From assembly GCA_025459175.1 (NCBI GenBank), contig JALORC010000015.1:1-64000 (forward strand): a stretch of 64,000 bases of DNA, given 5' to 3'. Shown here piece after piece: positions 37,300-48,042 of this stretch (position 1 is the first letter of the stretch; the number at the start of each line of letters is the position of its first letter). A model generated the notes under the pieces. The model searched no databases. It was not told where the DNA came from and was given only the letters and a program-made list of their open reading frames with translations. The DNA comes from Planctomycetota bacterium. Its GTDB lineage: Bacteria > Planctomycetota > UBA1135 > UBA2386. The translations under genes and the position numbers were made by a program.

Positions 37300-39048
37300 A
37301 TGCGATTGCCTCTGTGCTGCACCTGGTTGGCCGTCGGGTTCGTCGTCGCTGCTACCGCTGCGGCGCAAGTCGCGGTCGGCTCGTTCGGGGCCGGTTGCGG
37401 TGGCGCGGGCCAACCGGTGACCCTGTCGATCGCGCCGGCGATGCGGCCCGGTCAGGTCAGCGTGCTGCAGATCGACCACCTGGTCCCCGGTCAGCTGGCG
37501 ATGCTGATGTTCGGCAACTCGCGCCACGACTGGTGGGGCACCACGCTGCCGCTGCCGCTGGGCAGCATCGGCATGCCGGGTTGTGAGCTGCTGGTCGCGC
37601 CGGAGACGAGCCTGTTGTTCGGCACCGGCAGTGGCACCGCGGCCAGTTCGTTCACGGTGCCGTCATCGCCGGCGCTGGCGGCGCAGCGCTTGTTCCTGCA
37701 GGTCATGTTCGAACAACCGGGCCTCAACGGCGCGCAGCTCGGCGTCAGTCGTGCGCTCGAGGCGCGCATCGCGCCGTGGGCGGCACCGACCACTGCGGTG
37801 ACGTCGATCACGCAGCACGGCATCACGTTCCAGTTCGCGGCGCCGGTGCAAGCCGGCCAGTTCGTCAACGGCGATTGGTTCGTGGTCGGACCGGTGTCGC
37901 TCGTCGACATGACGCCGCCGTGTGTGACCAGCAACGGTCGCGTGATGCACGGTGCGATGATCGATCCCGATCCGTCGACGCTGCTGCACGGCTACGACAA
38001 GGCGCTCTACGGGCCCGGCAACGAAGCGCGCTACCAGGACGCGTTGAACGTGGCGCGGAACCTCTCGCCGCAGAGCCCGCGGGTGCTGACCCCGGGCCAC
38101 AGCCTGATCAAGGTCATCAGCAGCACCGATCCGACGCTGATCCCGCAGCTGCACACCTGTGCGGTGCTGACGGTGCTCGCCGAGGCGCCGCCGCAGGGTG
38201 CGTTCCGGCCGCCGTACGCGGGCGCCGACCACAGCGTGCGCTACGACGAGCAGATGCTGGACCTGTCGCGGCTGCAGTCGCTGCCGCCGTCGGCCGGCAT
38301 GCCGGGACTGCTGCAGCAGCTGCCGAAGTTCGAGCGGCCGTGGCTCGATCACGGCCCGGGCTGGCCGACCCGCTACATGCACCCGATCGCGAACATGCCC
38401 GACTACGGCCGCGACTTCGCGTCGCTGTTCAACGAGGCGGCGCTGCAGTGCAACACCAACGCGCCGCTCGCCGACCGGCGGCAGCTGGCGATCCGGCTGG
38501 TGCAGATCGGCATCGACTTCTTCGGCAACGTGCGCGGCGGTGCCTACTGGGAAGGCGTCGGTGGCCACGGCTCGGGCCGCAAGTTCCCGATCCTGTTCGC
38601 GGGGGCGCTGCTCGGCGACCGGGCGATGCTGGCGGTGGGGCAGGACTACCCTTCGGTCCGCAACCTGGACGGCACCTACACGGTGCACTTCGGCGAGGAC
38701 GCGCAGACGTTCTATGTCCAGCAGACGTCGAGCACGCAGATCAACTGGGGCTACGGCGGCTACACCGCGGCCGAGCTCGGTCTGCCCGAGTGGGGCTTCT
38801 CGCACACGCATTCGCCGAACGGCGACGACGTCAGCTGGACCGGCAACAACTACCGCCAGTGCTGCACCGTGAACGGCTGGATCGGCGCCGTGCTGTGCGC
38901 GCGCATCATGGGACTGCGCGACGAGTGGAACCACCCGGCGCTGTTCGACTACACCGATCGCTACACGCAGATCCACACCAGCGGCTGGATGCGGTCCTGG
39001 TCGCCGTGGGTCGGCGGCATGTGGGACCTCCATCGCGCTGCGTTCTGA
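37300..39048 (+). CDS. Large secreted protein with an N-terminal planctomycete-type domain
   Basis: A 582-residue exported protein: signal peptide about 1-22 and then a domain (about 27-150, GSFGAGCGGAGQPVTLSI through GCELLVAPETSLL) of a type common in planctomycete secreted proteins. The rest (about 150-582) is Trp/Tyr/Gly-rich with GGAYWEGVGGHGSGRK and HTHSPNGDDVSWTGNNYR and may be an enzyme or polymer-binding domain, but I do not recognise it. The domain at the N-terminus here is at the C-terminus in the protease at 53522. Confidence 0.72.
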   Translation: MRLPLCCTWLAVGFVVAATAAAQVAVGSFGAGCGGAGQPVTLSIAPAMRPGQVSVLQIDHLVPGQLAMLMFGNSRHDWWGTTLPLPLGSIGMPGCELLVAPETSLLFGTGSGTAASSFTVPSSPALAAQRLFLQVMFEQPGLNGAQLGVSRALEARIAPWAAPTTAVTSITQHGITFQFAAPVQAGQFVNGDWFVVGPVSLVDMTPPCVTSNGRVMHGAMIDPDPSTLLHGYDKALYGPGNEARYQDALNVARNLSPQSPRVLTPGHSLIKVISSTDPTLIPQLHTCAVLTVLAEAPPQGAFRPPYAGADHSVRYDEQMLDLSRLQSLPPSAGMPGLLQQLPKFERPWLDHGPGWPTRYMHPIANMPDYGRDFASLFNEAALQCNTNAPLADRRQLAIRLVQIGIDFFGNVRGGAYWEGVGGHGSGRKFPILFAGALLGDRAMLAVGQDYPSVRNLDGTYTVHFGEDAQTFYVQQTSSTQINWGYGGYTAAELGLPEWGFSHTHSPNGDDVSWTGNNYRQCCTVNGWIGAVLCARIMGLRDEWNHPALFDYTDRYTQIHTSGWMRSWSPWVGGMWDLHRAAF

Positions 39049-39099
39049 CGATTCGACCCGCACCCGCAGCCCGGACTGGGCGGCTGCTGGCGCCGGCGC

Positions 39100-39105
39100 T
39101 ACGCT
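39100..39105 (+). promoter_or_regulatory. TACGCT -10-like box before the GT-C-like gene
   Basis: TACGCT lies 30 bases before GTG 39136 and is preceded by GC. The same hexamer precedes the histidine kinase. Confidence 0.3.
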
Positions 39106-39135
39106 GCCGCGGCCCTCTCGCCCGGGCCCGGGAAC

Positions 39136-41022
39136 GTGTCCTACCATCGCGCCGCCCTTTCGCCATCGCTGACGCACCGCTCCGTCGTCGGGCGGCTGCC
39201 GGCATGGCTCGCGGCGCTGCTGGTGGTCGTGGCGGCCGTGGTCGGGCTGGTGGATCTGCTGGTCGCCGCGCCGAGTGCCACCGATCGGTTGCGCGACGAC
39301 GCGTTCTACGAGTTCGCGTGGGCAGCCAATGTCGCCGCCGGTCGCGGCCCCGTGGTCAGCGATGGCGTCACCACCAGCGGCGTGCAGCTGCTCTGGTCGT
39401 TGTGCCTCGTGCCACTGGCTTGGCTCGGCGGCGCTGCCGCGCTGCCCGTGCTCGCGCCGTGGCTCGGCTTCGCGCTGCACCTGACGGCCGCGTGCGCGTG
39501 GTGGCTCGGCACCCGGTCGCGGGCGCTCGGCGCGCTGCTCGGTCTGTTGTGGCTCGGCAATCCGCTGCTGGTGCGCGAATGCCAGAACGGCCAGGAGACC
39601 GCGCTGGCGGCCCTGCTGGCGAGTCTGCTGTGGCTCGGTCGGCGCCGCGGCGAGCGTGGCTTCTTGCTGCTGTCGGTGCTGGCGGTCGCGGCCCGCAGCG
39701 ACCTGTTGCCGCTTGTCGCGGCCCTGTCGTGGTGGCGCCACCCGCGGCAGCGCGTGCGTTCGCTGGTGGCGCCGGGGCTGGCGCTGGCCGTGCACCTCGG
39801 TGCCAACCTGTGGCTCGGCGGCGGTGCGCTGCCGGATTCGGCGCTGCCGATGGCGTGGTTGTGGCACGGCAACCAGGCGCTGGCCGACCCGGCCGGCGAA
39901 CGGTGGTGGGCGGTGCAGTGGTGGTACACCCGCCCGCTGCTGCTCGGTGGTCCGTTCGCGCTGGCGTCGGCGATGGGTGTCGGGCTCGCCGTGTTCGCGG
40001 TGTTGCGTTCGCGCTGGCCGCGGTCGCTGCGGGTGCTGCCGGCGCTGGCCGTCGGCACCGCGTCGGCGCTCGGGGCGCGGGACATGGCGACCGCCGGCTG
40101 GGCGGCGCTGCTGCTGGCGCTGGCCCCGGCGGCGGGGCGCCGCGCGGTGCCGCGCGGTCTGCCGGCGGTGCTGTTCGGGCTCGGCGCCATCGTCGCGCTG
40201 CACTGGGCGGTGCGCTGGTATCCGCGCGACTACTACCTGGCGCCGCTGGTGGTGGTGGCGATGGTGGCGTGGCAGCGGTTCGGTCGCCTGCGCCTCGTGT
40301 TGGCCGCGGCAGCGCTGGCGCAGCTGCTCGATCGTGGCCGCGTGCAGCCCGAGCCGTTGGCGGGCCAGGCGGAACTGGCGCTGGCCGGTGCGTGCCTGCA
40401 GCACCTGGTGCCGGCCGGCGAACGGGTCGGCTGCTTCAACTCCGGGTTGGTGACCTTCCATGCCGCCGTGCTGGCGGCCGACGACGCCCGCCGCGGCGTC
40501 GTCAATCTCGACGGGGTCGTCGATGCACGCGCGTTCGCGGCGCTGCGCGGCGGTGCGTTGTCGGCGTGGCTCGACCAGCAGCAGCTGCGCTACCTGCTCG
40601 ACAACCCGGTCCAGTTCGGTCTCGATCCGGCGGTGCCGCACGCGTGCGGGCCGTGGTTCGGCAAGGCGTTCGATCCCGCCCGCGATCTCGTCGAACTGGC
40701 GCGCTTCGACGTGCCCGGCGTCGACAACGGCCGCGCCGGCGGCGACAGCTGCCGGCTGTACTGGCGCCGGTCGCAGGGCCCGGTGCCGGTGCTGCCGACC
40801 GCGCCGCGCCTGTTGTGGCAGCGCCCCGGGGCCGCGGTGGTGGCGTGGCCGTTGGCCGCGGGCCGGCAGCTCGAGTTGCTGCACGACGACGGCGAGCGCG
40901 CGCCGTTGCTGCAGGTCGATGTCGACACCACGGTGGTGGTGCCGGTGGCATGGGTCGGGGCCGGCGTGACCGTGGTGGAACGCGGCAGCGACGGTCCCGG
41001 GTTGCGACTGCCGCGGTTGTGA
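39136..41022 (+). CDS. Multi-spanning GT-C-like membrane protein
   Basis: A 628-residue protein with about ten or eleven membrane helices in residues 20-420 and a soluble C-terminal domain. The first loop has DDAFYEFAWAANVAAGRGPVV, in the position of the acidic catalytic motif of GT-C lipid-linked sugar transferases. Near 430 there is GCFNSGLVTFHAAVLA and RRGVVNLDGVVDARAF, a segment seen in bacterial homologues of these transferases. Activity and sugar are not established. The start is a GTG. Confidence 0.65.
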   Translation: MSYHRAALSPSLTHRSVVGRLPAWLAALLVVVAAVVGLVDLLVAAPSATDRLRDDAFYEFAWAANVAAGRGPVVSDGVTTSGVQLLWSLCLVPLAWLGGAAALPVLAPWLGFALHLTAACAWWLGTRSRALGALLGLLWLGNPLLVRECQNGQETALAALLASLLWLGRRRGERGFLLLSVLAVAARSDLLPLVAALSWWRHPRQRVRSLVAPGLALAVHLGANLWLGGGALPDSALPMAWLWHGNQALADPAGERWWAVQWWYTRPLLLGGPFALASAMGVGLAVFAVLRSRWPRSLRVLPALAVGTASALGARDMATAGWAALLLALAPAAGRRAVPRGLPAVLFGLGAIVALHWAVRWYPRDYYLAPLVVVAMVAWQRFGRLRLVLAAAALAQLLDRGRVQPEPLAGQAELALAGACLQHLVPAGERVGCFNSGLVTFHAAVLAADDARRGVVNLDGVVDARAFAALRGGALSAWLDQQQLRYLLDNPVQFGLDPAVPHACGPWFGKAFDPARDLVELARFDVPGVDNGRAGGDSCRLYWRRSQGPVPVLPTAPRLLWQRPGAAVVAWPLAAGRQLELLHDDGERAPLLQVDVDTTVVVPVAWVGAGVTVVERGSDGPGLRLPRL

Positions 41023-41063
41023 AGGCCGGGCGGCCGCGCTCCAATCCGCGCGTGCCACCGTCC

Positions 41064-42044
41064 ATGAACCGCCTCACTCTCAGCGAACAGTTCTTCCGCG
41101 ACCAGGCCAGCGCCAACGCCAGCGGCGGGCTGTCGACCGTGCTCAACCGCTTCAGCCTGCTGGCCCGCATGCTGGCCAGCGAGATCATGCGCGCCGGCTT
41201 CGTCGGCAAGCTCGGCTACACCGGCACCACCAACGTGCAGGACGAGAACGTGCGTGCGCTCGACGTGATCAGCAACGACACCATGCTGCAGGTGTTCGAG
41301 AACATGCCGATGGTGTGCGGCGTCGCCAGCGAGGAGATGGACGACATGCACATCCTGCCGGGCGGCGAGAGCGGCAAGTACATCATCACCGTCGATCCGC
41401 TCGACGGCTCCGGCAACGTCGACGTCGCCGGCCAGATGGGCACGATCTTCGGCATCTACAAGCGGCGCTCGAACGCGGGGCATCCGACCCTCGACGACTT
41501 CCTGCAGCCCGGCCGCGACCTGGTCGCCGCCGGCTACACGCTCTACGGGCCCTGCACGATGTTGGTCTACTCGGCCGGCGGCCCGGTCAACGGCTTCACG
41601 CTCGACCGCTCGATCGGCACGTTCTTCCTGACCCATCCCGACATCAAGATCCCCGAGGGCGAGGGCAGCTACTCGGTCAACGAGGCCAACGAGTCGAAGT
41701 GGGACGACAAGACCCGGGCGATGGTGAAGGCGTTCCGGCTGCAGGAGACGAAGTGCGGCAAGCGCGCGGCGCGCTACGCCGGGGCCCTGGTCGGCGACTT
41801 CCACCGCACGCTGCTGAAGGGCGGCATCTACATGTATCCCGGCGAGGCCAAGAAGCCGGAGGGCAAGCTGCGGCTGTTGTACGAGAACGCGCCGCTGGCG
41901 TTCCTGTGCGAGAAGGCCGGTGGGGCGGCTTCCGACGGCACCCAGCGCATCCTCGACATCCAGCCGCAGAAGCTGCACCAGCGCACGCCGCTCTACCTCG
42001 GCAGCTCCGGTGACGTGCGCGAGGCCTGCGAACGGCTGCGCTGA
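41064..42044 (+). CDS. fbp: Fructose-1,6-bisphosphatase, class I
   Basis: A 326-residue enzyme for gluconeogenesis (fructose 1,6-bisphosphate to fructose 6-phosphate). Characteristic parts are the metal site in VDPLDGSGNVDVAG, ASEEMDD with the acidic ligands, and SIGTFFLTHPDI. The C-terminus has GGIYMYPGEAKKPEGKLRLLYE, GGAASDGTQRIL and LHQRTPLYLGSSGDV, the usual FBPase signature. Length is normal. ATG 41064 is supported by the family N-terminus TLSEQFFRDQ. Confidence 0.95.
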   Translation: MNRLTLSEQFFRDQASANASGGLSTVLNRFSLLARMLASEIMRAGFVGKLGYTGTTNVQDENVRALDVISNDTMLQVFENMPMVCGVASEEMDDMHILPGGESGKYIITVDPLDGSGNVDVAGQMGTIFGIYKRRSNAGHPTLDDFLQPGRDLVAAGYTLYGPCTMLVYSAGGPVNGFTLDRSIGTFFLTHPDIKIPEGEGSYSVNEANESKWDDKTRAMVKAFRLQETKCGKRAARYAGALVGDFHRTLLKGGIYMYPGEAKKPEGKLRLLYENAPLAFLCEKAGGAASDGTQRILDIQPQKLHQRTPLYLGSSGDVREACERLR

Positions 42045-42058
42045 AGCCCCGCCGCGGA

Positions 42059-42064
42059 TAGCGT
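42059..42064 (+). promoter_or_regulatory. TAGCGT box before the MoaD-MoaE gene
   Basis: TAGCGT ends ten bases before ATG 42075. No Shine-Dalgarno sequence lies between. Confidence 0.35.
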
Positions 42065-42074
42065 GCGCGTCCCG

Positions 42075-42803
42075 ATGAGCGAGCCGCTGCGCGATCCCCC
42101 TGCTCCCGTGCGCGTCACCGTGCGCTGCTTCGCCGCCGTGCGCGAGGCGCTCGGCGTCGAGGTGCTGGTCGTCGAGCTGCCGGCCGGCGCTACCGTCGCG
42201 GCGCTGCAGGCGGAGCTGGGTCGGCGCGCGCCGCTGCTGGCACGGCTCGCGCTCGCCTATGCCTGCAATCGCGCCTACGCGACCGCGGCGACCGTGCTGC
42301 ACGACGGCGACGAGGTGGCGTTGATCCCGCCGATCAGCGGTGGCGACGAGCCGCCGTTCCGCTTCACGCTGCAGCACGAACCGCTCGACGCGCGCGAACT
42401 CGAACGGCAGTGCCGCACCGATCATGACGGCGCCGTGGTCACGTTCGCCGGTGTCACCCGCGACCACAACGACGGGGCCCGCGTGGTGTCGCTCGCCTAC
42501 GAGGCCTACGCCGAGATGGCGACCGCGCTTTCGACCGCGATCTTCACCGAGGCGCAGCAGCGGTTCGCGATCACTCGCGCGCGCATCACGCATCGGCTGG
42601 GCACGGTGCCGGTCGGCGAAGCGGCGGTCGTGGTGGTGGTCAGTGCCGCGCACCGCGGGCCGGCGTTCGATGCCTGCCGCTACCTGATGGACCGGCTCAA
42701 GCACGAGGTGCCGATCTGGAAGCGCGAACAGCTGCAGCACGACGGCGGCTCGCGCTGGGTCGGGGAGCTGCCTCGCCCCGAGGGCGGACCGGCTGGCGGA
42801 TAG
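42075..42803 (+). CDS. MoaD-MoaE fusion for molybdopterin synthesis
   Basis: A 242-residue fusion. The MoaD half (about 1-90) ends in PPISGG, so the sulfur-carrying Gly-Gly (89-90) is internal. MoaE follows (about 95-230) with TFAGVTRDHNDG, HRLGTVPVGEAAVVVVV and LMDRLKHEVPIWKRE, where the active Lys lies. Together they make the molybdopterin dithiolene. In the known fusion MoaX of mycobacteria, proteolysis frees the MoaD C-terminus; that would be needed here too. GTG 42063 is an alternative start. No other mo-cofactor gene is in the window. Confidence 0.9.
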   Translation: MSEPLRDPPAPVRVTVRCFAAVREALGVEVLVVELPAGATVAALQAELGRRAPLLARLALAYACNRAYATAATVLHDGDEVALIPPISGGDEPPFRFTLQHEPLDARELERQCRTDHDGAVVTFAGVTRDHNDGARVVSLAYEAYAEMATALSTAIFTEAQQRFAITRARITHRLGTVPVGEAAVVVVVSAAHRGPAFDACRYLMDRLKHEVPIWKREQLQHDGGSRWVGELPRPEGGPAGG

Positions 42804-42840
42804 GCCTGACTGCTGCGTGGTGTGCTCCGCCCGGACCCGC

Positions 42841-42846
42841 TACGGT
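42841..42846 (+). promoter_or_regulatory. TACGGT box before the aminopeptidase gene
   Basis: TACGGT ends ten bases before ATG 42857. No Shine-Dalgarno sequence is visible. Confidence 0.4.
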
Positions 42847-42856
42847 GTCCGACCGC

Positions 42857-44353
42857 ATGAAGATCCGCCACGTCCAGGTCGCGGCCGGTAGCCGCGGGGA
42901 AGTCGTCTATGTGCTCGCGGTCGACGGCACGGCAGCCGATGCCGGGCCGCAGCTGCAGGCCGCGCTGGCCGCGGCGAAGGCCACCGGCGACCTGAAACCC
43001 ACGTTCCGCAGTGTCGCGGTGTTCCATCAGGGGCCGAAGGCCGCTTGCCAGCGCCTGGCGGTGGCCGGGCTCGGCAAGGCCGAAGCGCTCGATGCCGAGA
43101 AGCTGCGGCGCATCGCCGCGGTGGTGCAGGCGCACGCGGCCGAGCTCGGCGTGACGACGTTCTCGCTGCTGGTGCCGAGCGCGATCCTGGCGAAGGTCGG
43201 CGCGCACGCCGCCGGCGCCGCGATCGCCGAAGGGCTGCACCTCGGCGCCTACCGCTACGAGCCGCCGCGTCAGCAGGCCGCGAAGCCGGCGAAGGCGCAG
43301 CAGGCGCAGGTCGCCGCGGTCGGCTTCGCCAGCAAGGACGAACAGGCGTTCGCCGCGGGCCTCGAGTTCGGCGGCATCGGTGCTGTGGCGACGGTGTTCG
43401 CGCGCGACCTCGAGAACATGGCGGCCAACCTGTGCACACCCTCCACGCTCGCCAAGGCGGCGAAGAAGCTCGCCGGCGGCCGCCTGCGCGTGAAGGTGCT
43501 CGACACCGCGCAGTGCGAGAAGCTCGGCATGGGCAGCTTCCTCGGCGTCGCGCGCGGCTCGACCGAGCCGCCGAAGTTCCTCGTGCTCGAGTACCGCGTG
43601 CCCGGTGCGAAGCAGAACGTCTGCGTGGTCGGCAAGGGCCTGACCTTCGACACCGGCGGCATCAGCATCAAGCCGGCCGCGAAGATGGACGAGATGCGCT
43701 ACGACATGTGTGGTGCGGGCGCGGTGCTCGGCCTGTTCCACGCGCTGCAGCACGGCGGCCTCGGCGAGCGCAAGCCGAAGAGCAACATCATCGGCCTGAT
43801 CGCCGCGACCGAGAACTGCGTCGGCCCCGATGCGCAGAAGCCCGGCGACGTGGTCACCGCGATGGACGGCCACACGATCGAGGTGCTGAACACCGACGCC
43901 GAGGGCCGCCTCGTGCTCGCCGACGCGATCTGCTACGGCAAGAAGTTCTACCGGCCGGCCCAGATCGTCGACCTGGCGACGCTGACCGGTGCGGTGGTGG
44001 TGGCGCTCGGCCACGAGGTCGCCGGCATCATGGGCAACGACCAGAAGCTGTGCGACGCGCTGATCGCCGCCGGCAAGCAGGCCGACGAACCGCTGTGGCA
44101 GCTGCCGCTGTGGGACTGCCACAAGGAGCAGATGAAGAGCAAGTTCGCCGACCTCGCCAACATCAACGGCGGCCAGCACGGCAACGGCTCGATCGCCGGC
44201 GGCGCGTTCCTGTCGTACTTCGCCGGCGACACGCCGTGGGTGCACCTCGACATCGCCGGCACCGCCTACGGTGGCCTGGCGAAGGACTACTACAAGAGTG
44301 GTGCGGCCGGCACCGCGGTGCGCACGCTGCTGCACTGGGTGCGCTCGCTGTGA
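42857..44353 (+). CDS. pepA: Leucyl aminopeptidase, M17 family
   Basis: A 498-residue cytosolic di-zinc peptidase. The N-terminal alpha/beta domain (about 1-165) is less conserved. The catalytic domain has GKGLTFDTGGISIKP, DMCGAGAVLG and the signature NTDAEGRLVLADA, followed by ATLTGAVVVALG. It releases N-terminal residues from peptides. ATG 42857 is chosen over GTG 42845 on the basis of the TACGGT box. Confidence 0.94.
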   Translation: MKIRHVQVAAGSRGEVVYVLAVDGTAADAGPQLQAALAAAKATGDLKPTFRSVAVFHQGPKAACQRLAVAGLGKAEALDAEKLRRIAAVVQAHAAELGVTTFSLLVPSAILAKVGAHAAGAAIAEGLHLGAYRYEPPRQQAAKPAKAQQAQVAAVGFASKDEQAFAAGLEFGGIGAVATVFARDLENMAANLCTPSTLAKAAKKLAGGRLRVKVLDTAQCEKLGMGSFLGVARGSTEPPKFLVLEYRVPGAKQNVCVVGKGLTFDTGGISIKPAAKMDEMRYDMCGAGAVLGLFHALQHGGLGERKPKSNIIGLIAATENCVGPDAQKPGDVVTAMDGHTIEVLNTDAEGRLVLADAICYGKKFYRPAQIVDLATLTGAVVVALGHEVAGIMGNDQKLCDALIAAGKQADEPLWQLPLWDCHKEQMKSKFADLANINGGQHGNGSIAGGAFLSYFAGDTPWVHLDIAGTAYGGLAKDYYKSGAAGTAVRTLLHWVRSL

Positions 44354-44413
44354 GCCGCTGACCGTCACCGTCGCTCGTTCCTCTCCTCGTCCCGCGTCCG
44401 CCCTCGCCGCGCC

Positions 44414-46357
<1,944 letters not shown>

Positions 46358-46401
46358 CGTGGTCGAGGGACGGCGCGCTACGCCGGTCGCGGTCGCAGCG
46401 G

Positions 46402-46407
46402 TATCGT
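46402..46407 (+). promoter_or_regulatory. TATCGT box, leaderless-type promoter of the AAA-TOPRIM operon
   Basis: TATCGT ends seven bases before GTG 46415. Nothing like a Shine-Dalgarno sequence is in between. Confidence 0.4.
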
Positions 46408-46414
46408 CCGCGCC

Positions 46415-47386
46415 GTGTTCACACGCTTCGAGTTCCGTGACTTCCGCGGCTTCGCGCACCTCGACCTGCAAGGGCTGCAGCGCGTCAATCTGATCTGCGG
46501 GCAGAACAACTCCGGCAAGACTTCGCTGCTCGAGGGCATCGAGGTGTTGTGTGACTACTCTCGTTGGGGGGCGCAGGCCGGTTGGCAGTCCCTGCGGCCG
46601 GATCCCGACGCGCTCACCGAACGAAAAAGTCGATGGTGGATACGCGATGGATCGCCGGGCCTTTCTTCACTCTCTGGCTACATGGATGGTGGTCAGGGTC
46701 TTCGGGAGGTCTACTTCGTTCGGAACGAGTCGGGATTGACGCTCCCACGCGGGGTCGGTGCGGGAGGCGGAACCAGCCAAGTCTCCGTTGGCGTCGGGTC
46801 CTTCCCTGCTGTGATCCCCTGCCGCACGGTCTCAGCGCAGCAGCGATCCACCGGCGAGGTCATCGGATTGTTCGACAAGGCCGTCAGCCGTCGTGGTGGC
46901 GAAGAGCATATCGAGGCGCTACTTCGCCTCGTCGACCCGCGTGTGCGCAAGGTCCGTGCTCGCACGCCAGCGGGTGAGGCACCGTTCCTCGAGGTGGACC
47001 TCGGACTCAGTGAACGTATTCCGCTGGCGCACACGGGTCAGGGGCTGACGCGCCTCGTGGCGATCTTCTCGATGTTGCTCGGTGAATCGCCCAAGGTCTG
47101 CGTCATCGACGAGATCGAGAACGGCTTGCACCACACGCTGCTGCCGCAGATCTGGGCCGGCATCGCCGCCGCGGCCCGCGAATTCGATGTGCAGGTGTTC
47201 GCGACGACGCACAGTCGCGAGTGCATCGAGGCCGCGCACGAGGTGTTCGCCGGCCGATCCAGCTACGACTTCTCGGTGATCCAGCTGTTCCGCAGCGACA
47301 ATGACCGCGACCTGCCGGTGCAGGGACGCGTGCTCGACCAGCGGCTGGTCAGCGCGGCGATGTCGGGTAGTGTGGAGCTGCGATGA
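46415..47386 (+). CDS. ABC/RecF-class AAA ATPase of a putative defence operon
   Basis: A 323-residue SMC/RecF-like ATPase. Walker A is GQNNSGKTS, preceded by the typical FRDFRGFAHLDL start. The signature-like segment is LAHTGQGLTRL, Walker B is VCVIDEIENGLH, and FATTHSREC is the switch. The central part (about 45-170) has more A/T and less biased codon use than the neighbouring genes, a sign of transfer. It overlaps a TOPRIM gene by ATGA. This arrangement resembles split OLD, and the two-gene AriA/AriB (PARIS) plan, in which the ATPase controls the TOPRIM nuclease. Identity as a defence system is inferred. Confidence 0.85.
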   Translation: MFTRFEFRDFRGFAHLDLQGLQRVNLICGQNNSGKTSLLEGIEVLCDYSRWGAQAGWQSLRPDPDALTERKSRWWIRDGSPGLSSLSGYMDGGQGLREVYFVRNESGLTLPRGVGAGGGTSQVSVGVGSFPAVIPCRTVSAQQRSTGEVIGLFDKAVSRRGGEEHIEALLRLVDPRVRKVRARTPAGEAPFLEVDLGLSERIPLAHTGQGLTRLVAIFSMLLGESPKVCVIDEIENGLHHTLLPQIWAGIAAAAREFDVQVFATTHSRECIEAAHEVFAGRSSYDFSVIQLFRSDNDRDLPVQGRVLDQRLVSAAMSGSVELR

Positions 47387-48042
47387 CGCCGCGTGAGAAG
47401 GACTGCGATCGGTTCCTGCTCGTCGAAGGCTACAGCGATCTGCTGTTCGTAGCCGAGCTGCTGGAGCATCTGGGGATCGGCCGCCAGGAGGGCGGCGAAG
47501 CGAGGCCTTGCTTCGTCAAAGCGTTCCAGGGCAAGAGCGACCTGCTGGACCAGCTCGAAGTCTGGTTCACGCCGATGCGGCTGCGCAAGGCCAAGGCGAT
47601 CGGCATCGTGCTCGATGCCGACACGTCGGCCGTGGCCACCCGGCAGAGCCTCGTGGATCGTCTGGGCCGGGTCGTCGGCATAGAGTTGCCTGTCGACGGC
47701 GGTTGGGTTCAGCATCCTGAAGGCGCGCGGATCGGGTTCCACGTCGTGCCTGGCGCCGAAGCTGATGACCAGGGCGAGATCGAGACCCTCGTGTGGCGTT
47801 CCGTGCAGGAGCGCCAGGACTTGCAGACCCGGGTCCAGTGCGTCGAGTCGTTCCTCGCCTGCGTCGAGGGCACTGGCGTGACCTTGCGCAAGCGGGACAA
47901 GGCGCGGGTATCCGCGCTGCTGGCCGCGATCCACAGCGATGACCCGCGGCTGGGCCCGGGTGCACGCGCCAAGTGCTTCGACCTCGATGCCAGCTCCCTC
48001 GAGCCGTTGCGGCGGTTCCTGCTCGGCATGAAGGGTCAGTGA
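47383..48042 (+). CDS. DUF3226-like TOPRIM protein
   Basis: A 219-residue protein. The TOPRIM elements are FLLVEGYSDLLFVAEL (conserved Glu) and GIVLDADTSA (DxD pair). The C-terminal half is helical and basic. TOPRIM partners of AAA ATPases in OLD- and PARIS-type systems are metal-dependent nucleases. Start overlaps the ATPase stop by ATGA and its own stop overlaps the next gene by GTGA. Confidence 0.82.
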   Translation: MTPREKDCDRFLLVEGYSDLLFVAELLEHLGIGRQEGGEARPCFVKAFQGKSDLLDQLEVWFTPMRLRKAKAIGIVLDADTSAVATRQSLVDRLGRVVGIELPVDGGWVQHPEGARIGFHVVPGAEADDQGEIETLVWRSVQERQDLQTRVQCVESFLACVEGTGVTLRKRDKARVSALLAAIHSDDPRLGPGARAKCFDLDASSLEPLRRFLLGMKGQ